DNA of 64,000 nt. It comes from Deferribacteres bacterium (GTDB lineage Bacteria > Chrysiogenota > Deferribacteres > Deferribacterales > Geovibrionaceae). The notes under the pieces were generated by a model. It saw nothing but the letters and a program-made list of their open reading frames with translations, was not told the DNA's origin and ran no database searches. Each line of letters starts with the position of its first letter. Position 1 is the stretch's first letter. The translations under genes were made by a program, and so were the position numbers. The stretch covers positions 42,468 to 106,467 of the forward strand of contig JAEWZN010000006.1 in NCBI GenBank assembly GCA_023395255.1, written 5' to 3'. Below are positions 52,097-60,011 of the stretch, in pieces.

Positions 52097-54640
52097 ATGA
52101 ATAAGTATCTCATTGATGAACCGACACTTGTTGTGTTGCCGACACTAGCCCGAAAAATAGGGCTGAATGAAGCTATCCTTCTTCAGCAAATTCACTACTG
52201 GCTAAGGTCGTCAAGGCATGTGCAAGATGGTCATCGCTGGATATACAATACCTATGCCGATTGGTTGTCACAGCTACCGTATTTAACTTTAATTACACTA
52301 CGAAGAACAATTCAAGGTCTTGAATCTCAAGGGATAGTTATCTCAACAATAGAATTCAATACTGGTGTGAATAAAACCAAATGGTATAGAATCGACTATC
52401 AGAAACTACAAAGTAAAACAGGGCTTCCTGCCCATTCAGGTTTACTGATTGATGAATATCCTTTGATTTTTCAACCTTCGCTTGCCGCAGCTTTAGGACT
52501 GAATGAGGCAATATTCCTTCAACAGCTTCAATACTGGCTTACTCAAAGCGAAAAATATCGGGACGATAAAGCATGGATAGCAAAAAGCCGTGAAAAATGG
52601 CTTTCTGAGTTTCCGTTCTGGAGTTTAAGCACTTTCAAAAGAATCGTTAAGAGTCTTACAGATAAGGGAATAATATACAATACTGAACAGTATAATGAGG
52701 ATAAAACTACGCAAACAAGATGGTTTGCTATCTGCTACGATAAAATCCCTGCAAAGTTTATGGGTTTTGAAGAGATAAAGGCGGCTCAATGTGAACATTC
52801 AGAGGTTCAAAAGGAGCAGACGGAGGTTCATATTGAGCAGTCGGAGGTTCATATTGAGCAGTATGGAGGTTCAAAAGGAGCAGAACCGCGGTTCATATTG
52901 AGCAGTTCCTCTATATATACAGAGACTGATCCAGAGACTATAACAGAGACTGATAGATCTTCTGAGATTAACGATACTGATAAGAACACAATTGTGGAAA
53001 AGTCTAATGATTTTGTAGTGAAAGTGGGTGAGTCTGCTTCTTCTGCTGAAGAATTATCCACTGATGTTGAAAAATCTTCTGCTGACAAAGGTCAGAAATC
53101 GATTCTTAGAGGAGATGGCGGTGAAAAGAAGGTTAACGGGCGCGAAGAGGTTGACCCCCCTCTTAAAAACGAAATTTCGGCTTTGCTCCATAAGGCAATT
53201 TCTTATTACACTGAACTTGTTGTAGGAGCTAAAGCTCCGGAAAGGAAAGTCAAACGATATTCTGACATGGTTGAAAAAGCTGTTTTTGAGCATGGCATTG
53301 ATGTGATTGATAAAATATTTGATGAAGTTAAACGTTCTGATTACCTGCTTGGGTTCCATGACTTTAAATTCACGTTTCCATGGTATATCAAGAACGCTGA
53401 AAAGATTCTTTCCGGTGAGTACAAAACATTTAAGGGAAGTAAGTACGATAAAGCACAGACGTGCAATGCTGAGAGCAGAACATGCAGGCCTACAACTGAA
53501 ACTAAGCAGCCTGATGAAATGTGCCGCTATTGTATACGCTGGCAAAACAGAACCGCGCCTGAGCAGGAAAAAGCACGAACCCCGCAGGAAATAGCTGATG
53601 ATTGCCACAAGGCATTTCAGAAACTTCCCACTCCACAGAGAAGGAAGCTTCATTGCCCGGTCGAAGGCGGCAGAACAGCCCATGATTTCTGCAAATTATG
53701 TCCTATGAAAAAAGCCGATAAAGCAGCGGAGTTTCATGAAGAGGCCGCAAAATGCTTTGAGCGATGCTCCGGCATGTGCGGAGTAAAAATATTATCGCAT
53801 CCTGCATTTGATTATTGTGCGTATTGCCCCGGCAATACGCCTCCGAAGCCCAGGGGAAAGAAAAGTAAAAAAAGCCCCGAAGGATCAGTTCAGGCAACTA
53901 CAGGTATTATTTCAGCAGACAGGAATGATTCCGGTGATATATGGGCAAAGGCTTTTCAGTGGTTTCAGGACAAAAAGAAGACTGTCAGCGGCTATCTAAG
54001 AAAATATATGCCTTTTACGACTTACACTGAAGAGGATCTTCTTGATGAAGCTCTGACTGTTGCTTATGAAACACTGATGCCGATGATTGCTGCTCACGAT
54101 AGTGTGAGGAAATCTGTATTTGAAAGCCATTTCTGGATGAATCTTGATCATCGTTTAACACGTATGCAGACCATACCGGCCGTATGTGATGTAATGGGTG
54201 ACTCTGGAAGAGATAATAAAAGCGCATGTGTATTTTATGAAATAAACACTGAAAATAACGATTTCGCCGAATATGATTCACTGAAGGCGGAGCCTTCTGT
54301 GATTGAAGATATTCACGAAACTGAGTTTAAAGAAATTTTGTTGAGTGTGCTTCCTCTGACAGAGGAAGAGATTTTAAAGTATCAATTGGGTCTGACGGAC
54401 CGTGGAAAACTGAGTATTGTGGAGATTGCCTTGATACTTGGATATTCAAAGCAGAATATTTCAAAGAAAAGAAAATCTGCTATGCAGATACTTGAGCGTT
54501 TTGTAAAGAAATATAAAATTACCCCGGCTACTAAGCCGGATGATTTAAGAAAATTTGCGGAAGAGTTTTCAAAAGAAATCTTTAAGCCGGTATCGGCTTA
54601 TAAAATCTTTGAGCTGGGGAACCTTTTAAAGACAGGATAA
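52097..54640 (+). CDS. 847-aa fusion: two replication-type winged helices, Cys-rich block, sigma-factor-like C terminus
   Basis: Residues 1-108 and 112-215 are tandem copies of a winged-helix domain (LARKIGLNEAILLQQIHYWL; LAAALGLNEAIFLQQLQYWL), a type found at the start of phage and plasmid replication proteins. A low-complexity Ser/Asp/Glu linker follows, then a helical RepO-like region (~355-440). Next is a Cys-rich block (~455-580) containing the HCPVEGGRTAHDFC motif shared with the protein at 50432. From ~630, TYTEEDLLDEALTVAYETL resembles sigma-70 region 2 and LSIVEIALILGYSKQNISKKRKSAM resembles region 4. Probably controls replication or transfer of the element. Domain limits are approximate; the fusion is unusual. 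Confidence 0.8.
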   Translation: MNKYLIDEPTLVVLPTLARKIGLNEAILLQQIHYWLRSSRHVQDGHRWIYNTYADWLSQLPYLTLITLRRTIQGLESQGIVISTIEFNTGVNKTKWYRIDYQKLQSKTGLPAHSGLLIDEYPLIFQPSLAAALGLNEAIFLQQLQYWLTQSEKYRDDKAWIAKSREKWLSEFPFWSLSTFKRIVKSLTDKGIIYNTEQYNEDKTTQTRWFAICYDKIPAKFMGFEEIKAAQCEHSEVQKEQTEVHIEQSEVHIEQYGGSKGAEPRFILSSSSIYTETDPETITETDRSSEINDTDKNTIVEKSNDFVVKVGESASSAEELSTDVEKSSADKGQKSILRGDGGEKKVNGREEVDPPLKNEISALLHKAISYYTELVVGAKAPERKVKRYSDMVEKAVFEHGIDVIDKIFDEVKRSDYLLGFHDFKFTFPWYIKNAEKILSGEYKTFKGSKYDKAQTCNAESRTCRPTTETKQPDEMCRYCIRWQNRTAPEQEKARTPQEIADDCHKAFQKLPTPQRRKLHCPVEGGRTAHDFCKLCPMKKADKAAEFHEEAAKCFERCSGMCGVKILSHPAFDYCAYCPGNTPPKPRGKKSKKSPEGSVQATTGIISADRNDSGDIWAKAFQWFQDKKKTVSGYLRKYMPFTTYTEEDLLDEALTVAYETLMPMIAAHDSVRKSVFESHFWMNLDHRLTRMQTIPAVCDVMGDSGRDNKSACVFYEINTENNDFAEYDSLKAEPSVIEDIHETEFKEILLSVLPLTEEEILKYQLGLTDRGKLSIVEIALILGYSKQNISKKRKSAMQILERFVKKYKITPATKPDDLRKFAEEFSKEIFKPVSAYKIFELGNLLKTG

Positions 54641-54666
54641 AAAAACGGGAGCCCGAAGGCTCCCGT
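54639..54666 (-). terminator. Strong minus-strand terminator of the intron-like RNA
   Basis: ACGGGAGCC-TTCG-GGCTCCCGT followed by seven T on the minus strand. It abuts the stop codon of the 847-aa gene on the other strand. On the plus strand no T-run follows, so the intended transcript is the leftward one, yet no leftward gene exists for more than a kilobase. Confidence 0.9.
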
Positions 54667-54699
54667 GAGGCAGACATGTGTCAGAACATGTCCGGTCTG

Positions 54700-55304
54700 C
54701 TAAAACCAAATTCCCATAAGAATGATGGGCTTAGATCCCTTCGGCCAGCCGCCTTTTCAGCAGCTCATCTGTCCTTCCCTTACCCGTTGAGGATGCCACT
54801 CCCCTCCAGTGCCGCAGGCTCTTAACCTGTACGGTCGGACGCAGACGTAATACTTTCGTACAGGGCTTACTACGGATCCTCCGTGTCCTGCCTGACAGTA
54901 TCAGACAGGTTCCATCCCCGATTCAGACAACGCACCAGCAGCTTTCTTGCCTCGATGCTGTGAGCTCTTACCTCACACCCCCCAAATAACACCTTAGATG
55001 GCTCCTGTGCTTTGATTTTCAGCGCCGGCACTTATGCCGGCTTTAATGCAGTTTTCGGGCTACGAAGTGTCACAGATCGCCTTACTCGCACATACTCATC
55101 AAAGTTTCAGACGGAGCTTTCTCTCGTCATCATAGTGTTTCGGGTCGCCCTTGCGGGCTTTAAACCGGCTGCTCTAACTGCTAAGTTTTCCGGATGACCA
55201 GTCCGTTATTCCCCGCAGCCGCCGGTTCCCTTGCACGTTAACACAGCTTCTGATGAAGCTTTTGTTCCCGTGGCCAAAAGGGTGTCTGTCTTATCCAGGC
55301 GCAC
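54700..55304 (-). ncRNA. Group II intron 5' half (domains I to III-like)
   Basis: On the minus strand this begins GTGCGCC at 55304, matching the GUGYG 5' end of group II introns. It continues with a dense series of complementary arms, and contains GGATCCGTAGTAAG (54866-54879) after an ACGGA arm, a form typical of intron cores just before domain IV. No reverse transcriptase frame is present: the only open stretch after this part is a few codons (TDELLKRRLAEGI). The right-hand end is uncertain. The transcript would end at the terminator at 54639-54666. Call based on recognised motifs, not on a covariance model. Confidence 0.65.
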
Positions 55305-55359
55305 CGCTTCCTGAGTGAAAAATTAGTGCTTTCTTCGCCTTTTATAAAGGCTTTTATGA

Positions 55360-55457
55360 TGTGAACTCAACTCAGAGTCACACCCCGCCGCATGGGCAGG
55401 TAGCTCCTCTGAGCTGGTTCCCGAACCGGACGTGCGAGTTTCCTTCGCATCCGGCTC
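55360..55457 (-). ncRNA. Group II intron domain V and domain VI, upstream of the 5' half
   Basis: Domain V (55423-55457, 35 nt, minus strand) begins GAGCCGGATGCGA and ends CGCACGTCCGGTTC, with a GAAA tetraloop between them. The catalytic AGC, the two-base bulge region and the GTTC end are all as in active introns. A longer imperfect hairpin follows (CAGCTCAGAG pairs with CTCTGAGTTG), fitting domain VI with a possible branch-point A in GTGTGAC. In a normal intron these domains follow domain I; here they precede the GTGCGCC start by ~60-120 nt on the same strand. Confidence 0.8.
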
Positions 55458-55990
55458 TCCGGCCCATCCTTATTCCGCAAATAGCAAATGGTTTCTTCGC
55501 AGCCGGTCTTGCTGCGGTACATGCGGACTTCGGATTTCTTCTTACCGGGAAAAATGGTTTTAGCAAACCAGGCAGGCAATCTATGTCATCAGCTCTATGA
55601 GCTGCTGTTTTGGGGATTGCGCCCATGACTTCAGTTCCATGTGACTACATGAATTTTCCTCCTAGGTGACGGCTTCCCGCCGTAATAAAGGAACTGAATC
55701 CTGAGCAATCCCCCTTCAGTGTGCATAACTTCCGGCTATGCCGGACATCATAGATGAAAATGGAAGGGTTAATCTGTGGGAACTTAATCCCTATGGGACT
55801 CCTCTCTTTCCGAGAGCTGCTTTCCGCAGCGATGGAGTTTCCTGCTGTCCGCAGGAGAAAAAGTGAACATCTATGACGTTCTAAATATCCTCCGCATACG
55901 CTCCGGTCAAGCGCAAAGTACCTTTACGCTTATCCACTTCTTTTATAGGTCGTAATTGTTTAATACAATTACGTTCTTTTTAATCGTTCG
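55458..55990 (-). ncRNA. Structured leader of the intron-like RNA, no gene
   Basis: About 530 nt without a credible frame. Strong nested complementarity: GGGGATTGC (55612-55620) with GCAATCCCC (55705-55713), enclosing CTTCAGTTCC (55629-55638) with GGAACTGAA (55690-55698). Several short GAAA/GGAAA-loop hairpins lie at ~55805-55860. At ~55950-55975 a perfect CGTAATTGT/ACAATTACG palindrome sits near the divergent start region. Probably the 5' part of the same leftward transcript, possibly domain IV material. Confidence 0.5.
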
Positions 55991-56028
55991 GTAAATGTGT
56001 ATTTGCTACACAAATACTTTGTTTCATG

Positions 56029-56041
56029 CCTTCGTCATTAC
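56029..56041. repeat. CCTTCGTCATTAC direct repeat, copy 1
   Basis: Exact 13-bp match to 57593-57605. This copy ends 6 nt before the ATG at 56048 and forms a CTTCG/CGAAG hairpin with the following bases. Both copies precede operon starts, so a shared operator is possible. Confidence 0.45.
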
Positions 56042-56047
56042 GAAGCT

Positions 56048-57073
56048 ATGAAGATAGATAACAGTTACCCCCTTGTGCGCCGCACACAATTAAATCTGAT
56101 TCTCCGGAATTCTTTCAGAAACGGTGAATTGTATGAAATCATGAACCGTCAGGCTTTCCGCACTATGGCGGATAAGCTGACTGAGAAATACTTTTACCGT
56201 TCCGGCACGGTTATATATGAAGAAATGAATGAATTATTTCGGGCCTACCTTTGCTTGGCGCCGTTCATTCAGAAAATGCGAAATTCATTTAAGCTTGACT
56301 GGACACGCTGGCACGCAGTAAGCCGCCTGCGCCGTTTTTTTGGCGGGAACCCTGCTTACGAATACTATAAAAAAACCGTTTATCAGCGTGCTCACGATGT
56401 GGAACTGCTTTCATCGAAACTCAGACAGCACGGAATTACTGATGCCAAATTCCTTGAGTTCCTCACTGAAAAATATCTCTGCTTCTGGGGAGCAGAGGGG
56501 TTAAAAGGCAGTCTTGCAAACTGCATATTCGATCCTTTCTTTTTCTCTGTGAAAGGATCCGGGTTAAGGGTTGGGAACACGGTTATTGAGGTTTCTGCCA
56601 GATACTCTGAAGGCTGTAGTTCCATTACGAAGATTCCGCTTGAAATACTGTCATACAGCATAGCGGTCAGCAATAAAAAACGAAGATACGTTACTGTTGA
56701 ACTTACTCAGGATGCAATTAACAGTTTTAAGGAATCTGTGGAAGCTGTTTTGAATAAAAGCTGCTCTGATGCCTATAAAGTCGGACTGCTTCTTTCTCTT
56801 AATGCTCAGTTTCTTGAGCGTAGCCGTTACGCAAAGGATGCTCTGGAGCAGATACAGGAGCTGAAAAGCTGGGCTGTAAAACACATGAAACCCCACGCTG
56901 CCCGAAGTAAAGACTTCGGAGATATAGCGGGACAAATCCTTAAAGATTTTATAGAAAACAATGCCGGCTACTTCGCTTATAAGCAGTCTAATTTCTTCTG
57001 GAACAAAGATTATTCAGACATTCCCGAAAAAACGTACCTAGTTTATTTCAGTCCTTACAGGGAGGAAGCATGA
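56048..57073 (+). CDS. 341-aa protein of unknown function
   Basis: From ATG 56048 (MKIDNSYPLVRRTQLNLILRN); the frame is open to 55997. The ribosome site is weak. The product is soluble, basic and mostly helical, rich in aromatic and Arg residues (LDWTRWHAVSRLRRFFGGNPAYEYYKK), with a ~40-residue beta-like stretch (SGLRVGNTVIEVSARYSEG). No family recognised. It overlaps the next gene by 4 nt, forming a two-gene unit, and is divergent to the intron-like RNA. Confidence 0.65.
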   Translation: MKIDNSYPLVRRTQLNLILRNSFRNGELYEIMNRQAFRTMADKLTEKYFYRSGTVIYEEMNELFRAYLCLAPFIQKMRNSFKLDWTRWHAVSRLRRFFGGNPAYEYYKKTVYQRAHDVELLSSKLRQHGITDAKFLEFLTEKYLCFWGAEGLKGSLANCIFDPFFFSVKGSGLRVGNTVIEVSARYSEGCSSITKIPLEILSYSIAVSNKKRRYVTVELTQDAINSFKESVEAVLNKSCSDAYKVGLLLSLNAQFLERSRYAKDALEQIQELKSWAVKHMKPHAARSKDFGDIAGQILKDFIENNAGYFAYKQSNFFWNKDYSDIPEKTYLVYFSPYREEA

Positions 57074-57486
57074 GGCTTTACAGATACCGTAAAGATTTAG
57101 GACGAAGTGATTTGTATGTACTGCACCATATCAGAAAAGGTTTCAGAAAAATGATTGAAGCAGAACGGCTTCAGGTAATGTTTGCCGGTGAATGCTTTGA
57201 GCAGCTCAAGCTTCCGGCATGGCGCAGAGTGTCGCCGCTCAGGTATGAACTGGGCACGGTTAAATGGAGACCTGTTCACATCACTGTTATCCGCAACTGT
57301 GATGTGAAGAAGATTGCAGAATACCTTTCATTTCCGAAAACGAATGTTCTCAACACTCTTTTTTCTTTTTCAGCTCTGCCTGTTGCGGCCGCAGAGCAGT
57401 CAGGTGATATTCAGAAATTTAAGTCTGATTTTGTTTATAAAAACATAGTCTGCTATGCAGTTGTTACTCAAGCAGTTTTCAGGTGA
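57070..57486 (+). CDS. 138-aa protein of unknown function, coupled to previous gene
   Basis: Starts within the stop of the 341-aa gene (ATGA) after GGGAGG. Basic, with an Arg/Lys-rich N terminus (MRLYRYRKDLGRSDLYVLHHIRKGFRKM), suggesting nucleic-acid contact. Ends before a 9-bp inverted repeat at 57487-57522. Not recognised. Confidence 0.7.
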   Translation: MRLYRYRKDLGRSDLYVLHHIRKGFRKMIEAERLQVMFAGECFEQLKLPAWRRVSPLRYELGTVKWRPVHITVIRNCDVKKIAEYLSFPKTNVLNTLFSFSALPVAAAEQSGDIQKFKSDFVYKNIVCYAVVTQAVFR

Positions 57487-57522
57487 GTTTATTAAGTGTT
57501 TCCAAAGCAATGATTAATAAAC
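57487..57522. repeat. Inverted repeat GTTTATTAA/TTAATAAAC
   Basis: Perfect 9-bp arms separated by 18 nt, directly after the 138-aa gene and ahead of parM. It might be part of a centromere or operator for the segregation cassette, or a weak terminator. Confidence 0.4.
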
Positions 57523-57592
57523 ACCGAAGCAGTTAAAAATAATTTCAAAAAAGTTTTCTTTTAAACGCTTAAAAACCGCAAAAGAGTTTACC

Positions 57593-57605
57593 CCTTCGTC
57601 ATTAC
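57593..57605. repeat. CCTTCGTCATTAC direct repeat, copy 2
   Basis: Second exact copy of the 13-bp sequence at 56029-56041. It lies 27 nt before the parM start and upstream of its AGGAGG site. Candidate operator for a common regulator, perhaps the RHH protein at 58861. Confidence 0.45.
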
Positions 57606-57632
57606 CAAATTAAGAAGACAAAGGAGGTTTCC

Positions 57633-58565
57633 ATGATAGGAATTGATGTCGGATTCGGAGATGTAAAAGCTGTATGGGTTGAAAGCGGGGATTTCAAATA
57701 TCACAAAATCCCCACAGCAATCAAATATGCCTCCGGAAATAACGGATTTACCGAAGAAAATATTTACACCTTTCAGGGCAGGGAATACCTGCTTGGAGAA
57801 CAGGCGCGCTTCGGAGCTTTTTCAACACGTTCATTTGAATTCCTTAAACGTTATGCGGGTCTTTTCATATTCCATGTAATCAATGAGCAGGGATTTAATG
57901 AAAAGAGGGTAGGGCTAGGACTCCCGTTGACGTGGTACAGCAAAAAAGAAGAGTTTCTGACGGAGCTGACAGCAACAGTAGTGAACGGAAGTAAGCTTGA
58001 TATAGAGCCCTCACTGTACCCTCAGGCAGTGGGAATACTTCTTGACTACAGGCTGGATATAAAAGGCGGGACGAAGCAGGAAACAGGCATGAACGGCATC
58101 ATAATGGATGTCGGTTTCAATACGGTTGATGTCCTTTGTTTTGAGAACGGTACGGCAGTACGTTCAGACTCCGCAACATTGGATAAGTTCGGTATTTCCA
58201 GAATCATTACGGAGCTTATTGAGAGCATCCAGCGCAATCACAATGTCGGCTTGTCAGAACAGGAAGGCAAAGAAGTTTTTCAGAACGGCTATATCAGTAT
58301 TTTCGGTCATAAGCAGGACATTTCTGAAACAATCAGAAATATCACTGAAAAATACTTTGATGAGTTGATGCACCGCATAAAGTCAAACTGGGAAAACAGA
58401 TTACAGAGGGCTGATGTACTTATCCTCGCCGGCGGCGGAGCAATCAGCCTGAAAGACTATCTCCCTTCTGAGTACTCCAAGATCATTCAGATACCTTCAA
58501 TGCCTGAGTACAGTAATGCAAGAGGCTACCTGAAAGGGCTTATAGCCGCAGGAGGCGGGAAATGA
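57633..58565 (+). CDS. ParM/StbA-like actin-family segregation ATPase
   Basis: A 310-aa actin-like protein. Phosphate loop 1 is MIGIDVGFGDVKAV, loop 2 IIMDVGFNTVDVLCF and the adenosine motif LILAGGGAISLKDYL, as in plasmid ParM and Alp proteins. It should form filaments that push element copies apart, or keep an excised circle stable. AAAGGAGG lies before the ATG. It overlaps the next gene by 4 nt, leading to an RHH protein that would serve as ParR. Confidence 0.88.
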   Translation: MIGIDVGFGDVKAVWVESGDFKYHKIPTAIKYASGNNGFTEENIYTFQGREYLLGEQARFGAFSTRSFEFLKRYAGLFIFHVINEQGFNEKRVGLGLPLTWYSKKEEFLTELTATVVNGSKLDIEPSLYPQAVGILLDYRLDIKGGTKQETGMNGIIMDVGFNTVDVLCFENGTAVRSDSATLDKFGISRIITELIESIQRNHNVGLSEQEGKEVFQNGYISIFGHKQDISETIRNITEKYFDELMHRIKSNWENRLQRADVLILAGGGAISLKDYLPSEYSKIIQIPSMPEYSNARGYLKGLIAAGGGK

Positions 58566-58858
58566 GCAGGATTACCATTCAACTGCCATCCCGCCCAAGT
58601 AATGACATCGATGAAAGGCTCGGAAGACCGAAGCCTGAGAGCGGTCAGAGCGGCTGGGTTGCCGGAACGGTTCTTTCAAACAATTGCACAAATGTGGGTT
58701 TCGGTGTGTTTCAGAATCATCCTTTAAAACTTCAGAACGGCTTATTTGATGTAGGCAGAGGTTATTTAGTGCCTTTGCCTACGAAGTACAAAGAACTTTT
58801 TGAGAACATGCCGCAGGAAGCATTTCCCGCTGAAGTAACAGTTGTATGGGAGGTGTGA
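58562..58858 (+). CDS. 98-aa protein between parM and parR-like genes
   Basis: Overlaps parM by 4 nt. MSRITIQLPSRPSNDIDERLGRPKPESGQ suggests a flexible start, followed by a compact beta-rich part (VAGTVLSNNCTNVGFGVFQN; AEVTVVWEV). Not a known ParR. Its place inside a parM-parR unit suggests a modulator of filament assembly; that is inference. Confidence 0.7.
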   Translation: MSRITIQLPSRPSNDIDERLGRPKPESGQSGWVAGTVLSNNCTNVGFGVFQNHPLKLQNGLFDVGRGYLVPLPTKYKELFENMPQEAFPAEVTVVWEV

Positions 58859-58860
58859 CA

Positions 58861-59118
58861 GTGAATGAAAGAAAGAAGATTCAGGTTCAGGTGAGTTCTG
58901 AAATCCACAGAACTCTCATGTCAATCTCACAGGCTCAGAGGGGGCAATTCATCAACATGGCACTTCATAACTATATGGAATCCGAAGATGGTCAGAAGCT
59001 TCTAAAGCAGTTTGCCAAACATCAGCCTGATATGCAGAAGCTTAAAGAAGAACTTCCCGGAACAAAACATCAGGAATCAACAGGGAAACTCAACAGCATA
59101 ATGGGGGATTTCGATTAA
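58861..59118 (+). CDS. RHH (ParR-like) DNA-binding protein
   Basis: An 85-aa protein starting at GTG 58861 with GGGAGGTG upstream. The N terminus is ribbon-helix-helix-like (KIQVQVSSEIHRTLMSISQAQRGQFINMALHNYM), and the C-terminal tail is charged and flexible, as in ParR adaptors that link centromere DNA to ParM. It lies two genes after parM in one unit. A frame from 58846 would start inside the preceding gene's end and is less likely. Confidence 0.75.
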   Translation: MNERKKIQVQVSSEIHRTLMSISQAQRGQFINMALHNYMESEDGQKLLKQFAKHQPDMQKLKEELPGTKHQESTGKLNSIMGDFD

Positions 59119-59144
59119 TTCCTTTTCATAAATGAGGTGCGATT

Positions 59145-60011
59145 ATGGCAGAAAAAGTAAGGGTAACAGTAAATTTCTTCAATATAGAATCTCAGGAGGA
59201 TGGCGTATTCGCGATCCTTTCGGAAAAGCTGGCAAATCTCTTTGATAATGGAGTTGACTATGGTTTTTTTGAGACAAAAAGCAGGGAGATAATGTTCAAA
59301 CTGTTCGAGTCTTTCGAGGTGAATCAATATCCCGCCTATCTTTTTGGGTTGGTGAAAGAGAAATCAAGCTGGCCGGCATGGTACGACAGAAGCGGTAAAT
59401 TGAGCGAGGTTCCGCTGAATTCAGGTACACTCGGCGGTGTGACGTACGGTCTTGTTATACCCAATGACAAGCTTATCCTCACAGCCTCAGGCAGTCTTGG
59501 CAAAGGCGCATTCACTGAGTTCCTGCGCTGGCTCGCTGATAATAACACAGTGATACTTGACCCTGTTTTTGTAACAGACGCATACAATCAGGTGCAGAAC
59601 TGGGAAGTTTTCAGGAAATTTGAGCTCAGCGTGGAAGCTCCCACCGCTGACTTTGTGGACACAGTGCTTGCCAGTGAATCAGGTCGTGAGCTTGGTTCAA
59701 TAATGGGCACGTTGGAAGGTCTGAAGATGAACATCACCGTCAGCATGGGTAATACAAAGGGGAGTATGTCCGCTCCGCAGCTCAAAGCAATTGTCGGCGG
59801 AATTATTTCTGACAACTACGCCAAGAAGCTGATCATCACCGGAAAGAGTTTTGAAGATGAATCCAGTGAAAGTCTGGATCTCATGGCGGCAAAACTTAAA
59901 TACGCTGCGGATGTGGCTGTCAGCAAAACTTATCTAATGCCTGATGAAGCCCGCACAGCGTTTCTGGAAGGCTACTACAATAATCAGCAGTATCTTGTGA
60001 GGGATGAGTGA
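59145..60011 (+). CDS. RexA-like protein of unknown function
   Basis: A 288-aa soluble alpha/beta protein with a GAGGTG site before the ATG. Its overall layout recalls lambda RexA and similar element proteins: an N-terminal region with SREIMFKLFESFEVNQYPAYLFG, a middle LVIPNDKLILTASGSLGKGAFTEFL, then KFELSVEAPTADFVDTVLAS and a C-terminal region of the form SAPQLKAIVGGIISDNYAKKL. No catalytic motif is visible. The similarity is structural impression, not alignment. The next gene, with TGATG overlap, encodes a membrane-anchored protein, which would fit an exclusion-type module. Confidence 0.6.
   Translation: MAEKVRVTVNFFNIESQEDGVFAILSEKLANLFDNGVDYGFFETKSREIMFKLFESFEVNQYPAYLFGLVKEKSSWPAWYDRSGKLSEVPLNSGTLGGVTYGLVIPNDKLILTASGSLGKGAFTEFLRWLADNNTVILDPVFVTDAYNQVQNWEVFRKFELSVEAPTADFVDTVLASESGRELGSIMGTLEGLKMNITVSMGNTKGSMSAPQLKAIVGGIISDNYAKKLIITGKSFEDESSESLDLMAAKLKYAADVAVSKTYLMPDEARTAFLEGYYNNQQYLVRDE

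Noticed and set aside
54700..55304. RNase P RNA or tmRNA for the leftward structured region
   Set aside because: A GGTAAGAGC hairpin recalls RNase P, but its universal core sequences are absent; no tmRNA ends or tag frame were seen. The 5' GTGCGCC and nearby domain V fit a group II intron.
55361..55626. Open frames on both strands in the domain V region
   Set aside because: They cross the group II domain V and VI hairpins, have no ribosome site and have a composition unlike neighbouring genes; the RNA explains the sequence better.
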